From the NCBI RefSeq assembly GCF_014839805.1, contig NC_051120.1, positions 5,642,001 to 5,706,000 on the forward strand: 64,000 nucleotides of DNA. The letters run 5' to 3'. The notes below the pieces were generated by a model. The model was not told the DNA's origin. It saw only the letters and a program-made list of their open reading frames with translations, and searched no databases. Both the position numbers and the translations under genes were made by a program. This document shows, piece by piece, positions 54,656 to 64,000 of the stretch (the first letter of the stretch is position 1; each line of letters begins with the position of its first letter). The DNA comes from Manduca sexta (lineage: Eukaryota > Arthropoda > Insecta > Lepidoptera > Sphingidae).

Positions 54656-57600
54656 GTGTTAGTTCGAACTCACCAAAGAGATGAAAAGTGCTTTCATTTT
54701 GTTCAGAAACTACGAAAAAGGAGCAATGAAGGACAAAACCGAAAACCTTATAAATATTCCTTCATAGTATATATTTATTAATCAAAAGATCTGAAACTCA
54801 ATCTTCAATTCATAGACTCACTACATTACATTATAAATTACTTCTATACTTATTTATTCTATGGCACTTTTATTGTTTTTTCAAGCGATAATCATTTGTC
54901 CCTCGCCCTGTCGTCAATCAATAAAGCCGCATAAACTTTTCCTGGCAGCCCGCCAACTTCATAAAAGCCAGCCTACCGCCGCGCTTCCACGCAGGGTACG
55001 TAAGCACATCAACACTTAAAGAAATATGTCCAAAATTTCCTGCTTTTTTCTTAGCGCTAGGGTTGCCCGAATTCTTGAAGCGTGCATGTCGTTTCTTTGA
55101 TACGAGATCACATCGGAAGCAAATGTAAATTTCAAAAAAATATGCTAATTCATTCGACTCAGTGGCAGGAACGAATATAGAATTCTATATAAAGAAATAA
55201 CTACTTCTAAACATGAATACGATTTGAACACACACGTTTAAAGCCCATGCTCCATAAGCGTAAAATCTTAACGGCTCAATTTATCTGCAAATTTTCCCAT
55301 CAATCGTTTATTGCGCATCGTAATGTAACCATATTAAACTAAATACAATATAAATAACACGGTAATTACTTTTTATTGTAGGAATTCAAACGTAACGATC
55401 GCGTGGGCCGTGAATGATACACCGGTCAAACGATCAAGAATCGATTTTATGCGATCGCAATTCGATCGTGACATTAATTGATGTGATCTTTTGGATAAAC
55501 AGTATTAATTGATTTAAATGTTTATTCGCGTTCGATCATTCGATACTCGTAAAAAGTGACGGGCGCTTGTCTGGCGTCAGATCTCTATTAAATAGAAAGG
55601 TGCTGTGGTTTTGTTCGCACATGTCCGTTTTAATTAGACGATATTTTATCTGTGCGCTTCCGTTGACAATTGGCAGGCTGTTCATAAGTTCTTGTCCACT
55701 GGCAATCAAGATTGTCCAAGATTTATGACGTGAGAGGCGAATTTCAGCCTTGTGTTCGAACACAAAGCGATGATTGAAGGCCTTTATTAACATCTCTAAT
55801 TAACCCAAATTCTCTTTTCGTAGACTGATTAATTACCATTAATGTTTACTTATGCAACACTCGAAATAACGACGCGCGAGAGAAAGCTATTTTTAAAGGA
55901 CTACAGTACACAAAAAAGATGAAAGCTACACTTACCGCCATGCATTTTTTACGTTTTAAAAGGTGTAATAACTGTATATTAAATCACGTTGAACTATAAT
56001 TTAACACTTAAATAATTGCCACGTTAGTAGACACGCAATGGCACGCGAACCGACAACTAAATTTATCGCTTAGAAACCATTGAAAATTCAATCGCACACA
56101 TGATAAATTAGCAATGAATTAATATAATGATCGCTATTTAATTCGATTAATTTTCGATAGAGTCTACATTCGTTTAGCTAATAGAGATTTTATCTAGCGA
56201 CGTAAGGGGCTAATTGAGTCGTGACAGTCTGTATTACTGATAAGAAATTCATACAAAATTAATAACGTTGTTAAGAAACAAAGATACAATCGATACATCG
56301 ATGTTTTTAAATCAGGTTCCATGTACAAAGTATCAATCGATATAAAAGATATGTGCCTCTTCAAATTAGCCGCGGGACAACAGCGCTACTGCTGCGTTGC
56401 GGCCAAAATAATAGATCACTTTAATCTCATTAGTGCGCTTACGCTGACGATCCGCAAATACCGATTGGAACTGTTTATTGAAATCAGCGGTATATCTATC
56501 TATTTATCTGATGCTTATGGAAATTGTATGTCATAAACAAAAGACTTGATGCAAGTCATAGGACGTTCGGGGTCAAACTGGGTCACCCCATCACGATATC
56601 ATTTGTTATTCGTGTTCAACCGACGGAAAGACAAACAAAGTCCAAATATGTATTTACATAAGGATGGTACATTTAGAAGCGACTTCATAAATCTGGATTT
56701 ACGGCGATGTTTACAAAAATAATAGAATAGCAAATTTTAGTTTAGGCTCCGACAATATTATGAACTAAATCAGTTATTAGATATACTAAAAAAAACTAAA
56801 GCTTACATAAAAGATAAGCTCAATAATTGCCATTTTAACAAATACTCTTAATCCCGAGTCATCTCGGTATTATCTCATCTGCAGCATCAATCATCCGCAC
56901 TTTAAAAATAAACCCTATCTACCGACTATTTTAAAGGATGATAGCATAAAGTCAAATAAAATCACTAAATATACCAATTTTTTTAACAAAGCTTTTCATC
57001 AAACTTAAAGAATCATTACTCATTTCTAACAATTACTGATATTAAATTCTTTGTGCTACGTATTAACCACCAACCTGTGCTTCAAGAACTAAAGTTCTTT
57101 TTGCACTAACAGTAAAACAATCATCCAACCATGACCTAACCAACCAACACTTTTTGCTAAAAGCCAACACCGTAAACACAGTTAGTTGCGAAGTCTCTCA
57201 TCACACGTACACACCATAAATAACGCATGCGTAGTGTAATTTTTACTTACGCCGAAGCTCAACCATGCTCGTACCACCTCTAACCCAAATCATGATTAAC
57301 ACGTTGCGGTTCGGTACAGCGAGCCGCGCAAGTGCTGCAACCAGCTAGGATAATGTTACATCCCATTGACATCCCATAGGAATATTAAATAAAGCTTGGT
57401 CGTGTAATAAAAAAAATACCAAACAATCATTCAAATATCATTAAGACCTTCCTATAACGATGACATTAGTTTATCTCCTTAAAAGTAAGCGTCCAAACGA
57501 ATCACTCAATGTTATACGATTTCTGTTGTCCAAAACCACCCATAATTCTAAAAGAACCAGAATCATGGTCCGAACCGATCAGAAGTTCAGATCAGATCAT

Positions 57601-60079
57601 CAGAAAATTTGGTGATAATTTTTCGTTACTACATTTAAACGAGATAACCAACCAACCAATGTCCGACATCATTAAATCAAATATTTCAAAAAGAACATGG
57701 TTGAAAATGAGATCAGATAAGAAGGAGACAATTTTGGACTCTGTGATGGAATGAAATGAACAGAAGATGAGCTTGCGTGGAAAGATGTACGTACAACGTG
57801 GGAACCCGTCGAAAGGCGAAATTGCGTGCTAACTGCAAGACATGCTAAATATATGTGCATCTTAGACTTAGTAAATATTATTTATGACTTGACGCTTGTA
57901 TGGAACTTCGTCTAAGAAATCAGAAGCACTTGCATCGATACTCATTTACATTTACAAGGTCTTACCTGGGTCCCTTTGTAAGATTTTCTTCAAGTAATAA
58001 AAAGTGTTAATAAATCGTCATGTATTTGAATCATAAATACCCATGAACACGTTTAGTTACTATTTAAATTACAATTTACAATAATTGAATCGTGTAACTT
58101 ATTGACATGGTATAGACGTATTCAAATTTTCAAAAACAATTGATTTTCAGCTAATAAACATGTTTAAGCCTTGAGCGAAATAAATTAAAAGAAAGAAAAG
58201 GTATCTTCCAATCAGCAAAAGAAGTTAACAGAACATCGGCCGAAACAAAACAGAAAACTTGCGCCGTCACTCGTACCCAACAAGGCCGACGTGGGAATGT
58301 CTCGACGAGTGTTCTAAGAGCCGCAATTGCCTGCAAATTGCGCTCAACCGATGGTACCGATGAAGACGTGAGCCGTCGACGCCGGGGCCGACCCTACAAT
58401 GACCGCAGCGCGTGCTTCGTGATTACTATGTCAAAATTGCGATGCGTCGCCGGCGCCGGCTGTCATTTCGAATCTCGTTAGCTTTTGATTTGTGAGAAGT
58501 AAATTAAGAACTGAACACACGTTTTTGCTCGCATAATGTTTAATGTCAATGATAATTAGGAATGTGTGAGGTAATCTTACATTCTCTTTATGATGTGATG
58601 TATTTTGTAGTATACAATCTCAACACTCCAAACTAAACAGAATCAGTTTTAACCATACAGAATTCAATTGGTCATGGTTATTATTTCAAGAAACTTTATT
58701 CAAATAAAAGCGGTTTTTTTACTTTAAAGATACTATTAAAAACGAAAGCTTCCACATAAAATGCAAAGGTAACGGCATACATTCGCGATCGGGCGTATCA
58801 CAACGAACATGCCACAGTAGTGACTGCTAAAATTCTAATACACACGCTAAACTAACGTGAAATTGGCACGCCAGGCCACAATTCCTGTCAAGTTATATCA
58901 TGGCGATTCGTGCAATGATAATACTTACTTTTTATAAACAATTTATACATGAAAAAATATTAAACCTCTTTCTATCGTAACAAATTGGATGAAAATATTT
59001 TGATTATTTTTTACATTTCATAACAGATTAAAAATGGTCGCATCGCCATTCGCTTTTCAAAGTGTCGCATTCAAACCCACCCCCTTTTGATTCCTAATGA
59101 TTCCCTTTGATGCTGGCAGCGCGACCAGGTTTATAAAACTTATAAGTTATTATGAGTCTCATCCACTTGCTATTTATTTAACCGGTCTAAGCTAAAAGTT
59201 TTAACATTGCCTCTTAATACCATTAGAATCACTTTTACTTTAAGAAAAAAATCAACTTTCAAAACATAATTGCACATTTTAACATTTAATTTTCTTAATT
59301 GAACGTGTACATATAATATTAATTGAAGCAACCAATTACGTACACTGAACAAATTAGCAGCATTCGTACAGTTAAATCTAAACTGTGTTAATTGAATGAT
59401 TTAAATAAAAATGGTAAATGATAATAATAAGTGGTAACGGCGCAGAGTTGATTGATCATCACGTTTACATTTATAGATGGTATAGACAAGCACGGTAGTC
59501 CGGCCGTGGGCCATCAGCGAAGCAAATTGATTTTAACATCAAAATACAAATAAAATATAAATTTATATGAATTATCGTACTGTTTACGCAATCTACTTCC
59601 AAAAAACTAATTATATACAAACGATATGCATACAATTTAAATTTTGGATTAAATATATGAGATTTATGAAAAACCTTGTCAAATGGCTTGCGTGGTTGCC
59701 ATTACGCCAATGACTGATATGCCCTGTAATATAATACTAAAGATTCTTCATAATATAGAACATCTTCTAGATTTTCGAACACATATATGCCTGATGTCTA
59801 CTATTTTGTATCAAGTGAAATATCATTATTGAATTATGCTACCAGTTTTGCCACCATGGAAGCATGATTTAAGCCTGCTGTTGATTAATTTACGACCGCA
59901 CTGTCGCCGCGGGTAAAATAATAATAGCTTTCAGAAATATCACACTCCCACGGTACGGATCGGACATGACAAAAATAATAGCATATTGAGAGGTAACAGT
60001 AGTCCGTGACTTCTAAGAAATATTACTTGATGGTTAGGGAGAAAAAAAATGTTATTACAAGTGCAGCCAATTATAATCT
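54656..60079. other. Long intergenic or intronic block
   Basis: No exon was supported. A cluster of CGATC/ATCGAT words lies at 55395-55535, and three ATCGAT words lie at 56289-56342. A CpG-rich patch is at 58370-58470 with the palindrome GCCGGCGCCGGC (58449-58460). ACGCATGCGT near 57225 is a second NRF-1-like word. The patch at 58.4 kb could be a promoter on either strand. Confidence 0.4.
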
Positions 60080-60084
60080 ATGCT

Positions 60085-60265
60085 ACGATATAAAGCTGAA
60101 GAGTTTGTTTGTTTATTTGTTTGAATGCGCTAATCTCAGGAACAAGTGGTTCGAATTGGAAGATTATAATTTTAGTGTTGGATCGCCCATTTATCAAGGA
60201 AGGCTATAGGCTATATTCAATCACGCTATGACCAATAGGAACGGAACATCAGTAAAACATGTTGC
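60085..60265 (+). repeat. Helitron-like fragment
   Basis: GCTGAAGAGTTTGTTTG...GCGCTAATCTCAGGAAC...TTTTAGTGTTGGATCGCCCA...ATAGGCTATATTCAATCACG matches 13610-13740 in order. Confidence 0.7.
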
Positions 60266-63200
60266 AAAAACTGAGAAAATTTATTTCTTTTTAGAGCCTC
60301 CGTTGCGTGTGCTGCGTAAAATGTTAAAGTTTCGCAACAATCATGTACAACGGAATTCTTCCCAGTAGTGTTCTAAAAATATATTATAAAACAAAGCCCT
60401 CGCCGCATCTGTCTGTCTGAATGCTTTAAACTCCAAAACTACCCAACAGATTTCTAGGAATTTCGATCAGATTTTTATTACAGTTATAATTATTCTAAAA
60501 CGGTTACAAGTTACTTAAATATTTTCAAATATGCGGGTAACATTTTTGACATCAAAGCACACCAAATCCTTTACTTTCTGCATACCAAGATTCAAGCCAA
60601 ATTACTGATGACACTTTAACATACCTGCAACAAACAATAACACTTTTTAGTAGGGTGAATGCGAACACATGATAAAAGAAATGGAAAAAAGTTACAAAAA
60701 CATTCAAAGAGCGATGGCACTGATCTTCAAGGGTAAGTAATTAATTTCTAAGATGTAGCGGAGTTCTATAGACAGATTTGTCTACAGCATAAATAGACCG
60801 GCTCGATAAAACCACTTAATTACAACAGTTATCAATAAAAACCGAATCATACTATATCAATGAAGTCCAAAAATAACCCCCCGTCCCCCCCTTATTATGC
60901 TTTCCCATCGATATACATGTATTACGTACTAAATTTGGCGTTCCGAACATTTACTGTGTTCAACTGAATTGAACTGCAATCCATTCAATCTGACTTTGGT
61001 CAATATTGACAGCTTGTGATGGTGTACGGAGTGAGACTCATGATATAAAAACTCGAGTCTAAGTAAACTTGTATGTATTTGAATAAAACATATTAGTCAA
61101 ATAAGTAAAATTATTTGTAGTTCAAGTGAATAAATAGGTTATAACAGTGACGTTTTGGTTGCCATTTCAGTTCTGAATTTGAACACATAGTTTATATGGA
61201 CGTTCGTGTCTATAGAATATACGTCAATGTGCTTTCCGTATCTCTAAAACAATACCAATAAAGTATTATATATATGTAGCGTGACGCCCTTGTCCCTCGA
61301 CCTTATACAAATAAACACGTAATGCAATTACAACGACGCGGATTGGGACGCAAGACGACAGACGTGACCTCATAAAATCCTAAAATTGGACCAAATGTTT
61401 GTGCAGCACGCATTACAAACATTGGATCTAATATAAGAAAACAACATAGAACAATGAAGTTCAAGATCGTAAACGAATAATGATTTTTTTATCTGTTATA
61501 ACTAGCATCTAAATAATAAAATGACGTATTGTAACTATCTAAGTGGTTCTCATAGTTGAATTCATTTAATTATATTTCGCTTGCTACTATTACAAGCCTA
61601 TATGTTAATTTTTTTGCACAAATTGAATTATGTAATATATAACATAGTCTTTTTTTAATAATTCGGAAAGATAAATAAAAAAGGGAACCGTGACTTATTG
61701 TCCTTTCAATTAATAAATGTTAATACTATTTTTTCCGACAAAAATATAAAAAACATAACCCCTTATAGTAATGAGAGTGTAACCAAACATACGATTTTCG
61801 TAGCTGTTTAAATCAAACAATCCCATTGCACTAAAACTCAATAGTTCAAAACTTTATAAAATTCACGCTGTATACATCCATAATTCAAACAGAATGAGAA
61901 CAAAACAATAATCACAATATCACAACATTAGAAATCGCGTCTGAGCATATTAGAAACCAATAGAACAAGAGATCCGAAGCCAGTTTTGTGTCACTATTAT
62001 ACACAGTAAAGCCGATACGCATTCGTTCCCAATAGATGTATATCGTACAATGGAAATGGTTAATTACAATAACCTCATTATGCGTTCCGCTCGGAGTCTC
62101 GGAGCTAATCATCGAGTAAACTTAGCGAGCAACGAGCAAGCACGAGAGAAACGGTACAGCACTTCGCGCTCTGAATAACGCCGGACACAGTGAAAAAATA
62201 AATAATGGAGCCGATAACCGGAATTGACTGTCCCGTGATTAATACATTATTAATTATACGTTGCTGTTAGTGTTTTATAAAGTTTGGTAAGGAATAGCAG
62301 TCAGCATCGGTTCATGGTGTAATTCGTCATTAAAATAAGAAAATATAAGTAAATCAAATATTTGTTAATGACCAAACATCTTCTTTAGACACGTTTTCTA
62401 AAGACACAAGAAGTAATTAGTTCCTTAAAGAAAAACAAAATGCATAACGTACTAATAACTAATGTTATAAAAGCACTTTGTCAAATAAATATAATATATA
62501 CTATTTGTGACATCTTGTATTTTCACTGATTGAAGTATTTCGACCAGTCACGCTTTATGTCAATACAAAACTGTAAAATACATTAAAGGATGTTTCTAAT
62601 AATAAAAAAAACAACTTCGCTAAGTGTTTACAGTACTTGATATACGCATGTAAAAACAACATGACACTAGTAAATTGCTGTGTCATTGAAACCCGCGACA
62701 CAAATCCGACGTACCCAATTACTTTAATATTTTTTCAAGAACAATCTTAAATACACAAAAACTTAGGTTAAGTATAGAAATAACATTTACCATTTATAAT
62801 AAAACAACTCTATAAAATAGATAATCAAAAGTCAGCTTTTGATTATAAACAAACAGCAAAAAGAATCATATTCAGTTTCACTTTCACAAAACTATCAAAA
62901 AGCAGTAGACAACCGTGCAAAATCAGAACCCATTCTAACGTACAAATGGCGCTTAGTATTACAATACACCTTTGATCTGACAATCAAAAATTCAAGATCT
63001 GAACGCGATTCGTGAAAATCACAACATCGGCCCGTCGAGGCTTCGTAAAATGTGAACGAAATCGTCGATTGTGCGATACAAAGAGCCATTGTTTGAAAAG
63101 ATCTAGAGGATTTTGCGTTTTAACATCAGCTGAGCTATGTGAGCGCAACAGAGCGGCGGAACGAATCTTACAAGTTCCTATGAATGATAGACGGAAACCG

Positions 63201-63716
63201 TCAGCACAATTGGCTACAATGGCATCTTTTAATGAGAAAGTGTGCAATTTTGAAACATGGCTGACCTGAAGTGAGTTTTCACGAATATTTTACTAATTCT
63301 AGAAAACGATAAAATATATGTACAAAATATCTTTACAAATTTATTCCACCAACCGAAGACTGGTCATAAAATAGCATCCTGGATTATTATATGGGTTAAT
63401 TATTGTTTAAAAATAAACAAGTTCCTCACTTCCTACTAGCGATGAACCATAATCCTAATATATATTTCCTTGAATAATGAAGATCCAAATATGTTTTACT
63501 GCATTATAATGTTTCGGAAATGATTTTAATGTACGTTCAATTACTTAAGTTCTGTTTGCTTAACATATAAAATTAATGACTACCACACATTAGTTCACGA
63601 TAAACCTTCTTGCTTTTACAATTACACCTTTTATGTTAGAACACCTAATTAAAACAATCATTACCATCTTCCAACTAATAAATCCACTAACACCATCCAA
63701 TTCTGACTAATCCGCG
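60266..63716. other. Intergenic or intronic block, nothing coding recognised
   Basis: A GC-richer segment at 62090-62215 and another at 62990-63260 have open frames on both strands but no domain, splice or start evidence. A hairpin AATCAAAAG/CTTTTGATT lies near 62823-62844. Confidence 0.4.
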
Positions 63717-63900
63717 TTGCCCCATCAAGAAACGTCGGTCTACAAATTGGCGGCAATGGTCACGCTGCGTGCAGCAATGTCGGAAAAAAAGCAACGCGTT
63801 CGCGCGCGATCGGATGTCTTCAATTATGCCCTTATGCTTATAGGGTCACCGATTCACCCGGTGTCGGTGTTACACTTTTGTGTCCGTCAAATTGTAGGAA
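63717..63900. other. CpG-rich segment with two adjacent hairpins
   Basis: The segment is dense in CG (GCGTTCGCGCGCGATCGG near 63797). Two hairpins follow: CCCTTATGCTTATAGGG (63829-63845) and CACCGATTCACCCGGTGTCG, ending GTG (63847-63869). It may be a repeat, a promoter or a structured RNA; I cannot tell which. Confidence 0.4.
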
Positions 63901-64000
63901 ACACCACTTAAAGCACCTGGATTAAGGATGCTTTTTACATCCTGTAAACATCGGCAATACTAAAATAAGGTGAATTGATACTTATAAATTCATGTGACGT

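Noticed and set aside
62984..63269. Overlapping open frames on both strands
   Set aside because: Moderate GC content keeps frames open on both strands, but neither shows a domain, conserved start or splice partner.
37000..64000. N-terminal exon of Jupiter
   Set aside because: I looked on the minus strand for an RPPGGGSS-type block with a phase-2 donor and found no candidate I could support.

Overview
The window is an AT-rich piece of an insect nuclear genome, most likely a moth or butterfly (Lepidoptera). The evidence is short exons in long AT-rich introns, tRNA-derived SINE families of lepidopteran type, Helitron-like repeats inserted between A and T that end in CTAG, and an RTE-clade LINE with a GAT-repeat tail. 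Nothing bacterial or viral is visible. Family names for repeats come from recognition of sequence type, not from a database search.

Three protein-coding genes can be supported. (1) A small plus-strand gene: first exon at 11718-11751, last exon at 24109-24473. It encodes a 132-residue basic and coiled-coil-like protein that I do not recognise. A possible alternative first exon at 10791-10797 has the same phase. (2) A complete five-exon D-aminoacyl-tRNA deacylase (dtd) on the plus strand, 27617-30973, 176 residues. (3) The 3' part of Jupiter, a microtubule-associated protein gene, on the minus strand: exons at 36854-36701, 36275-36131 and 33663-33527, ending in the family C-terminus GGYSSGLW. 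Between the last two lies a long exon, 35248-34335, in the same reading phase. It encodes a Pro/Tyr/His-rich tail with a 56-residue internal repeat and opens with an NPVTGDG motif that echoes the NPITGDG of the ordinary last exon. I rate this alternative tail as the most interesting item here. dtd and Jupiter are convergent.

The rest is intergenic and intronic sequence dominated by mobile DNA. Left part (1-10.7 kb): SINE copies and an inverted pair of LINE-like ends at 3.2 and 8.5 kb. Gene-1 intron (11.8-24.1 kb): Helitron-like copies, SINEs, a 31% shorter tandem repeat pair and a near-perfect 359-bp hairpin element flanked by TTAA. Between dtd and Jupiter: a 737-bp foldback element flanked by TA. 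Right part (37-64 kb): a nearly complete RTE LINE antisense to Jupiter (37217-40137, 11-bp target duplication, four frameshifts), a Helitron copy split by a retroposon, a hAT-type MITE with 7/8 target-site match, two tandem duplications, an inverted repeat with three CACGTG E-boxes, and several CpG-rich patches of unknown role. The upstream Jupiter exons were not found and may lie outside the window or in this right part.
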